Source: a bacterium (lineage in GTDB: Bacteria > Patescibacteriota > Patescibacteriia > 2-12-FULL-60-25). Taken from it: 40,943 nucleotides of DNA. Positions 16,790 to 24,192 of the stretch are shown here, piece by piece (position 1 is the stretch's first letter; the number at the start of each line of letters is the position of its first letter). The stretch spans positions 1 to 40,943 of the forward strand of contig JANLIO010000055.1 in NCBI GenBank assembly GCA_024654265.1, read 5' to 3'. The notes under the pieces are model-generated. The model saw only the letters and a program-made list of their open reading frames with translations, was not told where the DNA came from and searched no databases. The position numbers and the translations under genes were made by a program.

Positions 16790-17338
16790 ATGTCACGTAT
16801 TGGAAAACAGCCTATCCCGATCTTAGACACCGTAACCGTTACGGTGGAAAATTCGGATGTCCACGTTAAGGGTCCCAAGGGGGAGCTTACGGTTTCGATT
16901 CATCCAAAAATTTCCGTACGTATGGAGAACGATCCAAAACAAATTTTTGTTGAAGTCGGTAATCCGGACGATCGGAAAGAACGTGCATTATGGGGTTTGA
17001 TGCGCCAACTTATTGCAAACGCAGTACTTGGAGTTACAACTTTTTTTGAACGATCACTAGAATTTGTAGGCGTTGGATACAAAGTTTCAACCACTGGGAG
17101 TGAAGTGCATATGGAGGTTGGTTTTTCACATCCAGTCGATTTTGTTCTCCCAAAGGGTGTTGAAGCAAAGGTTGAGAAAAATATTTTGACGTTGTTTGGT
17201 GCTGATAAGCAGGCTGTTGGTGAAGCAGCTGCGCAAATTCGACGAATACGTCCACCAGAGCCATATAAGGGGAAAGGCATTAAATATACGGATGAAGTTA
17301 TCCGTCGAAAGGCCGGTAAAGCGGCAACAAAGTCTTGA
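16790..17338 (+). CDS. rplF: 50S ribosomal protein uL6
   Basis: The 182-residue protein begins MSRIGKQPIPILDTVTVTVE and has the paired uL6 domains, with VHVKGPKGELTV, GVGYKVSTTGSEVHMEVGFS and the C-terminal signature RIRRIRPPEPYKGKGIKYT. uL6 lies near the factor-binding site and sarcin-ricin loop. The length is normal. Confidence 0.97.
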   Translation: MSRIGKQPIPILDTVTVTVENSDVHVKGPKGELTVSIHPKISVRMENDPKQIFVEVGNPDDRKERALWGLMRQLIANAVLGVTTFFERSLEFVGVGYKVSTTGSEVHMEVGFSHPVDFVLPKGVEAKVEKNILTLFGADKQAVGEAAAQIRRIRPPEPYKGKGIKYTDEVIRRKAGKAATKS

Positions 17339-17350
17339 TAACGCAACGAT

Positions 17351-17713
17351 ATGAAAACGAACGCTAAAGAAATGAAACGCCAGATGCGCATTCGAAGAAC
17401 ACGCGCAAAAATAACGGGTACAGCAGAGCGCCCTCGGCTTACGGTACGCCGTTCTTTGAAGCATATTTATGCTCAGATTATCGATGACACAAAGGGTGCC
17501 ACGATCGTAGCCGTATCAGACGCAAATCTTTCTGAAGCAGAGATGAAAGAAAAAACAAGAACAGAAGTTGCATTTATTGTTGGAAAAAAGATTGCGGAAG
17601 TTGGAAAGGAAAAAGGAGTGGAATCTGTGGTATTTGATCGTCGCGATCGACGATATCACGGTCGTATTAAAGCATTGGCCGACGGAGCACGCGAAGGCGG
17701 GTTAACATTTTAA
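17351..17713 (+). CDS. rplR: 50S ribosomal protein uL18
   Basis: The 120-residue protein has RRTRAKITGTAERPRLTVRR, HIYAQIIDD and the end FDRRDRRYHGRIKALADGAR plus EGGL, typical of uL18, the main 5S rRNA binder. It starts 12 nt behind rplF. Confidence 0.96.
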   Translation: MKTNAKEMKRQMRIRRTRAKITGTAERPRLTVRRSLKHIYAQIIDDTKGATIVAVSDANLSEAEMKEKTRTEVAFIVGKKIAEVGKEKGVESVVFDRRDRRYHGRIKALADGAREGGLTF

Positions 17714-17719
17714 TTTTGT

Positions 17720-18499
17720 ATGGAAGAGAATAAAGACACGAAGGTTGAAGAGATCGCGGGCGTAGGAGCCGAGGTCGCAAAAACAGCGGATGCTCCAGCA
17801 TCGACTGCATCTTCTTCAGATACTTCCAAAAAACCTGCATCTGTACCAGCATCAAGCCATCGTGGTCCTGCGCGTGGCGGTCGTGGTCCGGGTGGCCCAG
17901 GAGGTCGAGGCCCAGGAGGTTCCGGCGGTCGTGGTGGTTCCGGAGGAGGCCGTGGTCCCGGTGGCGGTCGTGGCGGTGGACCTCGCCCACGTCGTGACGA
18001 ATTTGAAGTAAAATCAGAATACGACGAAAAGAACCTCGAAGTTGCTCGTGTTACACGTGTGACAAAGGGTGGAAAACGAATGCGTTTCCGTGCTTTGACT
18101 GTTATCGGAAATCGAAAGGGCCGAGTTGGCTTTGGTACGGGAAAAGGCGTTGACTTTCCGGGTTCAACCTCAAAAGCAGCGGCACAGGCTCGAAAGTCTC
18201 TTATTACTGTACCGATGCGAAATGGAACGATTCCTCACTCGATTCGTGCAAAATATGCAGCAGCAGAGATTCTTTTGAATCCAGCTCCTCGTGGGACAGG
18301 AATTAAGGCCGGTGGCCCAGTTCGAGTCGTTTTGGAACTTGCTGGCGTCGGAAACGTTACGGCAAAGATTTTAGGTTCGAAAAATAAGATTAATAACGTG
18401 AGAGCTGTCTTTAAGGCGCTTTCCTTATTGAAATTACCTTTAGAAGAACGAAACGTAAATACGGAAGACAAGGCACCAAAGATAGAGAAAGAAAGCTAG
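17720..18499 (+). CDS. rpsE: 30S ribosomal protein uS5 with Gly/Arg-rich N-terminal extension
   Basis: The uS5 core begins at about residue 105 (LEVARVTRVTKGGKRMRFRA) and contains GNRKGRVGFGTGKG, PMRNGTIPHSI and APRGTGIKAGGPVRVVLELA. In front of it is an extension of about 100 residues: residues 1-47 are acidic and Ala/Ser-rich, and residues 48-92 are a Gly/Arg/Pro-rich repeat with seven RG pairs (units such as GGRGPGG). The protein is 259 residues against about 167 in E. coli. uS5 helps form the mRNA entry site and proofreading centre. The next gene is rplO; no rpmD (uL30) lies between them. Confidence 0.96.
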   Translation: MEENKDTKVEEIAGVGAEVAKTADAPASTASSSDTSKKPASVPASSHRGPARGGRGPGGPGGRGPGGSGGRGGSGGGRGPGGGRGGGPRPRRDEFEVKSEYDEKNLEVARVTRVTKGGKRMRFRALTVIGNRKGRVGFGTGKGVDFPGSTSKAAAQARKSLITVPMRNGTIPHSIRAKYAAAEILLNPAPRGTGIKAGGPVRVVLELAGVGNVTAKILGSKNKINNVRAVFKALSLLKLPLEERNVNTEDKAPKIEKES

Positions 18500-18523
18500 G
18501 ACGTTTGAACGTACCCGAAATAT

Positions 18524-19009
18524 ATGACACTCTCACTTCACACAATCGCGCCATCGAAAGGTGCAAAAAAGACAAAAAAACGCATTGGTCGTGGCTATGG
18601 TTCCGGTAAGGGAACAACAGCAGGACGCGGAACCAAGGGACAGCGCGCACGAACCGGTGGACGCAATGGTTTGAAATTAAAGGGTTTGAAACAGATGATC
18701 CTTGGTTTCCCAAAGTCTCGCGGTTTTGCAAGTACAAAGGCGCAGGTCTTTGATATTCGAGCTGAGCGTGTCATGAAAGTGTTTAATGACAATGCGACTG
18801 TAACGGTTGCCGAGTTGAAGAAAAAGGGTCTTTTGCCTAAACAGGCCGTTTACGTCAAACTGATCGGTGGAGGTGAAGAGGCAGTAAAGCCATTGAAAAT
18901 TGTTGGTATTCGTGCAACACAGTCAGTGAAGACTGCGATTGAAAAGGCGGGGGGTACATTCATCGAAGCTCAGGAGGTTGTTGTAACTAAAAAGTCGAAA
19001 AAGGAATAG
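18524..19009 (+). CDS. rplO: 50S ribosomal protein uL15
   Basis: The 161-residue protein contains the uL15 opening SLHTIAPSKGAKKTKKRIGR, GYGSGKGTTAGRGTKGQRAR and GGRNGLKLKGLKQMILGFPK, then a C-terminal globular part. uL15 is a late assembly protein of the large subunit. It directly follows rpsE because the rpmD gene normally found between them is missing. Stop to secY start is 59 nt. Confidence 0.97.
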   Translation: MTLSLHTIAPSKGAKKTKKRIGRGYGSGKGTTAGRGTKGQRARTGGRNGLKLKGLKQMILGFPKSRGFASTKAQVFDIRAERVMKVFNDNATVTVAELKKKGLLPKQAVYVKLIGGGEEAVKPLKIVGIRATQSVKTAIEKAGGTFIEAQEVVVTKKSKKE

Positions 19010-19068
19010 GGATCGTGTCCTTACCTCGTCTTTAATCATGTTGGTTTTTGACATTTGAACCGAAAATT

Positions 19069-20346
19069 ATGTTAGAAAAATTTCTAAATATTTGGAAGAT
19101 TAAAGATCTGCGACACGCGTTCCTCTTTGTGTTTGGTGTGATGGTTTTATTCCGAGTCGCAGCGCATATCCCGCTTCCGGGAATTGATCTTGTGGCTCTT
19201 CGAAGTTTTTTTGAAGCAAATCAAGTATTAGGACTTTTGAATATTTTTTCAGGTGGAACGATTAATCGTTTCTCTGTTGTCGCACTTGGTGTTGCTCCGT
19301 TTATTACATCATCAATTATTTTTCAGCTCCTTGGCATGATTGTGCCAAGCATTGAAGCAATCCAAAAGGATGGAGAAGCTGGCCAAAAAAAGATAAACCA
19401 ATGGACGCGTCTTGCAACGGTTCCTCTCGCAATGTTGCAATCATTCGCACTTTTGTCGTTGTTACGTCAGTCACAATTTCAAATTATTTCAAGGAACGAT
19501 GCTTTCTTTGTCATTACATTAATCATGACTGTTACAGCAGGGACAGTATTCCTGATGTGGCTTGGAGAACTTATCTCTGAAAAGAAAATTGGAAATGGTA
19601 TTTCACTCATGATTTTTGCCGGAATTTTAGCTGGCTTACCGCAACAGGTCTCACAGCTCATTGTTTCATTTGATTCATCGCAAATATTTACGTGGGTGAT
19701 CTATGCTTTGATCGCTCTTATTACGATTGTTGGTGTTGTGTATGTCACAGAAGCACAGCGTAATATTCCCGTGCAATACGCGCGTCAAACACGTGGAACA
19801 GGAGTATTGTCCGGTGGCGTTGCTTCGCATTTGCCACTTCGTGTAAACATGGCTGGCGTGATCCCAATCATTTTCGCAATTTCAATTCTTATTTTCCCAT
19901 CGGTAATCGCACAGTTTTTCTTGACGGCGCGGACACAGTGGGTTGCTGACGCGGCGCGATGGGTCATTGCTATTCTTCAGAATCAGGCTGTATACGGTAT
20001 TTCGTATTTTCTTCTTGTTTTTGCATTTACTTTCTTCTACACCGCAATTATTTTTCAGCCAGATCAAATTGCAGAGAATTTACAGAAGCAAGGAGGTTTT
20101 ATCCCAGGTATTCGTCCGGGAAAACCAACATCTGAGTATCTTCAAGCTGTAATCTCGCGAATCAATCTTTTTGGGGCATCATTCCTTGGTCTTATTGCTG
20201 TCCTCCCAATTTTAGCGCAAGGATCTGGTGGAAATCAGCTTCTCGCTGTTGGCGGAACATCGTTACTTATCGTTGTCTCCGTTGTTATTGAATCGGTAAA
20301 ACAGGTCGAATCGCAAATCACAATGCGACAGTACGACGCGTATTAG
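19069..20346 (+). CDS. secY: Protein translocase subunit SecY
   Basis: The protein has 425 residues from the ATG at 19069 (MLEKFLNIWKIKDLRHAFL), with the pattern of ten membrane helices. It contains IPLPGIDLVAL after helix 1, a plug region around FSGGTINRFSVVALGVAPFI, and cytosolic loops with FQPDQIAENLQKQGGFIPGI before RPGKPT. SecY is the channel of the Sec translocon. A TTG at 19048 is in frame, but the ATG gives the conserved opening. It is the last gene of the ribosomal operon here; adk and map come only after three inserted genes. Confidence 0.97.
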   Translation: MLEKFLNIWKIKDLRHAFLFVFGVMVLFRVAAHIPLPGIDLVALRSFFEANQVLGLLNIFSGGTINRFSVVALGVAPFITSSIIFQLLGMIVPSIEAIQKDGEAGQKKINQWTRLATVPLAMLQSFALLSLLRQSQFQIISRNDAFFVITLIMTVTAGTVFLMWLGELISEKKIGNGISLMIFAGILAGLPQQVSQLIVSFDSSQIFTWVIYALIALITIVGVVYVTEAQRNIPVQYARQTRGTGVLSGGVASHLPLRVNMAGVIPIIFAISILIFPSVIAQFFLTARTQWVADAARWVIAILQNQAVYGISYFLLVFAFTFFYTAIIFQPDQIAENLQKQGGFIPGIRPGKPTSEYLQAVISRINLFGASFLGLIAVLPILAQGSGGNQLLAVGGTSLLIVVSVVIESVKQVESQITMRQYDAY

Positions 20347-20380
20347 AACGGCTGTTCGATTCAAGGATTCAATTGCTCAT

Positions 20381-20406
20381 TGCTATAAACTCGGTTAAAT
20401 ACCGAG
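20381..20406 (+). promoter_or_regulatory. Extended -10 promoter and small hairpin before the 241-residue protein gene
   Basis: TGCTATAAA at 20381-20389 is an extended -10 element; the -35 region has no good match. Immediately downstream is a perfect hairpin, CTCGGT-TAAAT-ACCGAG (20390-20406), which would lie at the extreme 5' end of the message. Confidence 0.55.
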
Positions 20407-20418
20407 AAAGGGGGTCTT

Positions 20419-20457
20419 ATGGGTTGCTCATTAAACAAAGAAAGGTGGTTTAGATGA
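20419..20457 (+). CDS. Possible 12-residue leader peptide
   Basis: ATG at 20419 opens a 12-codon frame, MGCSLNKERWFR, whose TGA overlaps the next gene's ATG as ATGA (20454-20457). GGGGG lies at 20410-20414, and GAAAGGTGG inside the peptide is a ribosome site for the downstream gene. The arrangement suggests translational coupling. It is too short to judge as a protein. Confidence 0.35.
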   Translation: MGCSLNKERWFR

Positions 20458-21179
20458 ATCTTCCGAGTTTTGAAGATGTTGAACGTGAGGTTCGAAAAAC
20501 CTTTCCGCTGTCTGCCTTAGGCAGATTGAAAGAAGAGATTACGATCCAAAAGATGCGATTCGTATCTCGCGTTTTCATCTCGTTGGTGATCGTAAATCTT
20601 CTTTGCGCATTTCTTGTGTCGGCCCTAGGTTTGGTTCGTCTTTGCTCAGGTCGGCTCGTCGCAGTTGCGTGTGTTTGGTTTGCTCTTAGCTTCTTCATGT
20701 GGGTATATAGCCGTTCTGTTATACGACGAGAATACGAACGGCATGTTCTCGAAAAGATTGGAATCTATTTGGTGAATGAGCTTGACGCATATCTTCGTCA
20801 CTCGGATTCAGTCCTGTTGGCGGATCAGATGTATCGTGAGCGTCTTCAGTCCTATTACGGAAGAACGTTGGGACGGGTTGAGAACATGATTCGCTTTATC
20901 CTCGAGGTCAAGATATCGGCACGTTCAAATGCTGAGGCTCGTAAATATCTCAATCGGGCCTATGATGACGCTGTCGGTTTTGCTCAGGAGTTTGAATGGA
21001 GAAGGCGGGGTGATCAAAGGCGCTTTCTTCTCGAGAAGATGGCTCGAGTCGTCGAACAGCGTCGCTTCGAATCGACTTCACTTGAAACGGGATCTGTGGC
21101 TGATGTAGAAGACGGCCTTGATACAGATGAACGCGTTGAAAGTCTTAATGATCTATCACAAGGTCGTACCTTGCATTGA
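20454..21179 (+). CDS. Two-TM protein with cytoplasmic helical domain, unknown function
   Basis: The 241-residue protein has a soluble N-terminus of about 35 residues and two hydrophobic helices (about 38-60 and 66-88, the second containing VAVACVWFALSFFMWVYS). A long charged helical region of about 150 residues follows, likely coiled coil, with an acidic tail (SVADVEDGLDTDERVESL). I recognise no family. It has a promoter upstream and a terminator directly behind, so it forms its own unit between secY and the presenilin-like gene. AGGTGG eight bases before the ATG is a good ribosome site. Confidence 0.72.
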   Translation: MNLPSFEDVEREVRKTFPLSALGRLKEEITIQKMRFVSRVFISLVIVNLLCAFLVSALGLVRLCSGRLVAVACVWFALSFFMWVYSRSVIRREYERHVLEKIGIYLVNELDAYLRHSDSVLLADQMYRERLQSYYGRTLGRVENMIRFILEVKISARSNAEARKYLNRAYDDAVGFAQEFEWRRRGDQRRFLLEKMARVVEQRRFESTSLETGSVADVEDGLDTDERVESLNDLSQGRTLH

Positions 21180-21180
21180 A

Positions 21181-21210
21181 TCCGCTCACAGCTCATGAGC
21201 GGGTTTTTTT
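21181..21210 (+). terminator. Intrinsic terminator after the 241-residue protein gene
   Basis: The stem CCGCTCA/TGAGCGG (21182-21188 with 21196-21202) has a seven-base loop and is followed by seven T residues (21204-21210). Confidence 0.9.
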
Positions 21211-21259
21211 ATATTGATACGATCGTTTATAAGAACTACACGACCGAGGACGCATGCGA

Positions 21260-21265
21260 TATACT
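21260..21265 (+). promoter_or_regulatory. Likely -10 element for a leaderless message
   Basis: TATACT ends six bases before the ATG at 21272, so transcription should start on or next to that ATG. The -35 at 21237-21242 (TACACG) matches only half the consensus. Confidence 0.45.
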
Positions 21266-21271
21266 GGCTCT

Positions 21272-21475
21272 ATGAAAAATCATAATCATAATTTGGTTCA
21301 GCAATTGTCTGAGCTGTTGGATAGTGAATGGCGTTTTAAGCAATACAAAAAAGATGCAAAAGTATGCAAGGGGTGTACAACGCTATGGGCAAAGTTTGAA
21401 AAGTCAGTGAAACCGATGATTGAAGACGTTCGTAAAGAGATTGAATCTCATTCGAAAGGTGGAACGTTTAAGTAG
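21272..21475 (+). CDS. Small soluble protein with CxxC, unknown function
   Basis: The ATG at 21272 gives 67 residues (MKNHNHNLVQQLSELLDSEW...); an upstream in-frame ATG at 21254 would lie before the -10 box and is rejected. The protein is helical and basic, with one CKGC motif at about residues 32-35. No family is recognised. Its TAG stop touches the possible GTG start of the presenilin-like gene, so the two are almost certainly co-transcribed and perhaps coupled. Confidence 0.65.
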   Translation: MKNHNHNLVQQLSELLDSEWRFKQYKKDAKVCKGCTTLWAKFEKSVKPMIEDVRKEIESHSKGGTFK

Positions 21476-21480
21476 TGTTT

Positions 21481-22311
21481 ATGAGAGATCCAAAACATCT
21501 TCACGCGGCACGCTGGCTCGTACCAACACTTTTTGTTGTGGCGGGATTTTTTACGATTCTTTTGGTTCGAAACTCAGCCTCGTCGCTCGTTGAATATGCC
21601 GTTCCAATTCCTGCGTGGGCGTATCTCCTTTTCTTCCTTATCGCAGTTATTGTTTTAACTTTTTTAAGAAAACGAACAAGAACTCGAGTTCTTTGGGAGG
21701 CTCTTTTTACAACCGCGATTTTTTTGGGGATATGGTATGTTTTTCTTCTTTTACGGCTTCCATTCGGTGTATCTCTTCTCATTGCGTCGTTTATTACTGT
21801 CCTTCATATTTTTATTCACGTTGCTCTTTTTCATGATGTGTTCTTTTTACTCGGGAGTATTGGAGCGGCTGTTATCTTCGCGGGCTGGCTTCCGGCGGAA
21901 GTTTTACTTGTCATCTTGGTCGGCTTTACCGTCTATGATATGGTGGCTGGGCCACCGGGTGGACCGGTTCAGCACCTTGCATCTCTTCTTGCGTCACTCG
22001 GTTTTATTCCTGGGTTTGCCTTTCCTGAAAAGGGAAGTGATATTTTTCAGGATTTGGATGCCATTGGTTCCGGGAATTGGGTCTTGCTGGGTACGGGTGA
22101 TGTTGTTCTTCCTCTTGCGTTGGTCGCCAGTGCATCGGGATGGAACATTGCTTCCGGGGTGGTTGTTACGCTGGGTATGTTGCTCGGCGCTCTCTTTTTG
22201 ATTGCCAGACGAGATCTTCATCCGCGTGCAGCTTTACCTGGTTTGTCTGCTGGAGCTGCGGTTCCATTTCTAATTCTGTTGTTTGTTCATGCCTTTTTGG
22301 GTGTTGTGTAG
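21481..22311 (+). CDS. Presenilin/signal-peptide-peptidase-like intramembrane aspartyl protease (A22-type)
   Basis: The 276-residue, multi-spanning protein has the three signatures of the presenilin/SPP fold in the right order: VYD with Asp153 in a hydrophobic segment (about 143-157), GTGD with Asp207 in the next core helix (about 201-215), and ALPGL at 251-255 near the last helix, corresponding to the PAL motif. Two aspartates in neighbouring helices form the catalytic pair. About nine hydrophobic segments fit the known nine-TM topology. Homologues of this kind are known in archaea and some bacteria. The ATG at 21481 is chosen; a GTG at 21475 would add two residues. The substrate is unknown. 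Confidence 0.85.
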   Translation: MRDPKHLHAARWLVPTLFVVAGFFTILLVRNSASSLVEYAVPIPAWAYLLFFLIAVIVLTFLRKRTRTRVLWEALFTTAIFLGIWYVFLLLRLPFGVSLLIASFITVLHIFIHVALFHDVFFLLGSIGAAVIFAGWLPAEVLLVILVGFTVYDMVAGPPGGPVQHLASLLASLGFIPGFAFPEKGSDIFQDLDAIGSGNWVLLGTGDVVLPLALVASASGWNIASGVVVTLGMLLGALFLIARRDLHPRAALPGLSAGAAVPFLILLFVHAFLGVV

Positions 22312-22324
22312 GCATGAAAAAAGA

Positions 22325-22987
22325 ATGACTCGTGTGTCGAAACGATTACGCATCACACTCTTCGGTCCTCAAGGATCAGGAAAAGGAACGCAAGGAGAAC
22401 TCCTTGCGGATCGTTTTGATATTCCCATTATCGGAGTTGGTGAACTTTTGAAAGCGGAAATTACAGCACGAACTTCGTTGGGGAAAGTTGTTCGAACATA
22501 TGTTGATTCTGGCACACTTGTTCCTGATGACTTAGCAAATGCAATCCTGCAAAAACGATTAAAAAAACTTGAAGGGGAGCGTGGATTTGTTATGGATGGG
22601 TATCCTAGAAATGTTGATCAAGCTGTATGGCTCGATAAGACGGCGCGAATCAATTTGGCAATTCATATTAAAATTTCGGATAATGAATCGGTAGACCGGC
22701 TTTCAGGTCGACTTCAATGTACAGAGTGTAAACAAACGTATCATGTAAAGCATTCACCACCGATTCGTAAAGGATTATGCGCGATCTGTGGAGGAAAACT
22801 TGTGAAACGTTCAGATGATACGAGTCTCGTTATCCGCAAACGTCTTGAAACATACCATTTCATGACAGAACCGCTTGTAAGCTATTATCGACAACGCGGA
22901 GTCCTTTTGAATATAAATGGAGAACAACCTATTCCGTACGTGTTTGAGGAGATTATCAAAAAGATTGCAAAACTTGGGTTTAAGTAG
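22325..22987 (+). CDS. adk: Adenylate kinase, zinc-lid form
   Basis: The 220-residue protein has the P-loop GPQGSGKGT (14-22), the AMP-site stretch VMDGYPRN, and a lid with two Cys pairs (CTEC and CAIC) that would hold a structural zinc, as in Gram-positive enzymes. It converts ATP and AMP to two ADP. The ATG at 22325 is chosen; in-frame codons upstream lie inside the preceding gene and add a hydrophobic stretch not seen in the family. adk-map is the normal order, but here it is separated from secY by three genes. Confidence 0.96.
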   Translation: MTRVSKRLRITLFGPQGSGKGTQGELLADRFDIPIIGVGELLKAEITARTSLGKVVRTYVDSGTLVPDDLANAILQKRLKKLEGERGFVMDGYPRNVDQAVWLDKTARINLAIHIKISDNESVDRLSGRLQCTECKQTYHVKHSPPIRKGLCAICGGKLVKRSDDTSLVIRKRLETYHFMTEPLVSYYRQRGVLLNINGEQPIPYVFEEIIKKIAKLGFK

Positions 22988-23014
22988 TTGTATGTGGAGG
23001 AATGGATCAAATAT

Positions 23015-23794
23015 ATGTCTAGAATTAAAACATCAGATGAAATTGAATCGTTGAAACGTGGGGGCGTCATTCTTTCGCGTGCACTCCGAAAAGCGCGTGA
23101 GGCTTGTGTTGTAGGTGCGACAACCGAAGAGCTTGATCGAATCGCACGTGAGGAGATTGAAACGTCTGGTGGGAGGCCTTCATTTTTGGGATATCGGATT
23201 TCAAAACATGATCCGGCTTTTTCTTCAACACTTTGCATCTCAATAAACGATGAGGTTGTTCATGGCCCGGCGCTTCCATCGCGTGTGATCCAGAGCGGAG
23301 ATGTTGTTGGGTTGGATATTGGCATGTGGTATGAAGATTTAGCAACAGATATGGCAACGACGGTAATTGTAGGCTCTGTCTCTCCTGAGATTCAGAAACT
23401 CGTCGATGTAACACGCACGTCATTGGAAAATGCCCTTCATGTTGTGAGGGCGGGAGTGCCGGTTGGAGAAATCGGTGTTGCGGTTGAAGATACGGTAAAG
23501 CCACACGGCTTCGGGATTATTCGAGAGCTCGTTGGTCATGGTGTTGGTCACGCTGTTCATGAAGATCCACAAGTTCCGAATTATCGAAATGCAAAAGCAA
23601 TGAAAGTGATGTTAGAGAAAGATATGGTCATTGCCATTGAACCGATGATTACATTGCGTGGAGCTGAAATTGAAACAAAAGATGATCATTGGACGATCGT
23701 AACGCGTGATGGTTCGTGTTCGGCTCATTTTGAGGTCACGATTGCGATTACTGAGGACGGATATGACTTGATTACTCCTTGGCCTGATGTATGA
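23015..23794 (+). CDS. map: Methionine aminopeptidase type I
   Basis: The protein has 259 residues from the ATG at 23015 (MSRIKTSDEIESLKRGG, the usual opening). All five metal ligands are visible: Asp101 in GLDIG, Asp112 in TDMATT, His175 in GHGVGH, Glu209 in AIEPM and Glu240 in HFEVT. His182 matches the substrate-binding histidine. It removes the initiator methionine from nascent proteins. Earlier in-frame TTG and GTG codons exist; GGAGGAA at 22996-23002 lies rather far from the chosen ATG. The last codon overlaps ruvX as ATGA. Confidence 0.96.
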   Translation: MSRIKTSDEIESLKRGGVILSRALRKAREACVVGATTEELDRIAREEIETSGGRPSFLGYRISKHDPAFSSTLCISINDEVVHGPALPSRVIQSGDVVGLDIGMWYEDLATDMATTVIVGSVSPEIQKLVDVTRTSLENALHVVRAGVPVGEIGVAVEDTVKPHGFGIIRELVGHGVGHAVHEDPQVPNYRNAKAMKVMLEKDMVIAIEPMITLRGAEIETKDDHWTIVTRDGSCSAHFEVTIAITEDGYDLITPWPDV

Positions 23795-24192
23795 GATTAC
23801 TTGGCTTAGACTACGGAGATAGACGGATTGGTATTGCTCTTGGCGATACGGATTCCAAGATCGCGACTCCTTGGCAAATTGTTGAGGGCGTTGATTTTGA
23901 TGTGCAAGTAAAAGAGATCCAAGAGATCATGATCCGCGAAAAAGCGGATGCTGTTGTAGTAGGTATTCCTTATTCAATGAGTGGTGAAGAAGGGGCGCAA
24001 GCTGAAAAAACACGACAATTTATAGATGTGCTTCGCTCGAAAGGAATTGTGATCCATGAGGCGGATGAAAGACTTTCTTCGAAATTGGCAGATACGTTGG
24101 TTCGAGACGTAAAGAGGCCTGGACCACGGGATGATCTTGCGGCGGCTTCGATTTTGCAAATGTGGCTTGAACGATATGGCGTATCGTCGTGA
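23791..24192 (+). CDS. ruvX: RuvX/YqgF-family putative pre-16S rRNA nuclease (Holliday junction resolvase-like)
   Basis: The 133-residue protein has the RNase H-like signature LLGLDYGDRRIGIALGD at the N-terminus, VVGIPYSMSGEEG in the middle and DERLSSKLAD, followed by the final acidic residues in RDDLAAASILQMWLE. The family was annotated as a Holliday junction resolvase; in E. coli the protein is required for 16S rRNA 5' end maturation. It overlaps map by ATGA and recO by 17 bases, so all are translated from one message. Confidence 0.93.
   Translation: MRLLGLDYGDRRIGIALGDTDSKIATPWQIVEGVDFDVQVKEIQEIMIREKADAVVVGIPYSMSGEEGAQAEKTRQFIDVLRSKGIVIHEADERLSSKLADTLVRDVKRPGPRDDLAAASILQMWLERYGVSS

Noticed and set aside
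17667-17990. Minus-strand frame rich in His, Asp and Arg opposite rplR and rpsE.
   Set aside because: It is the complement of the Gly/Arg repeat of uS5 and has no independent support.
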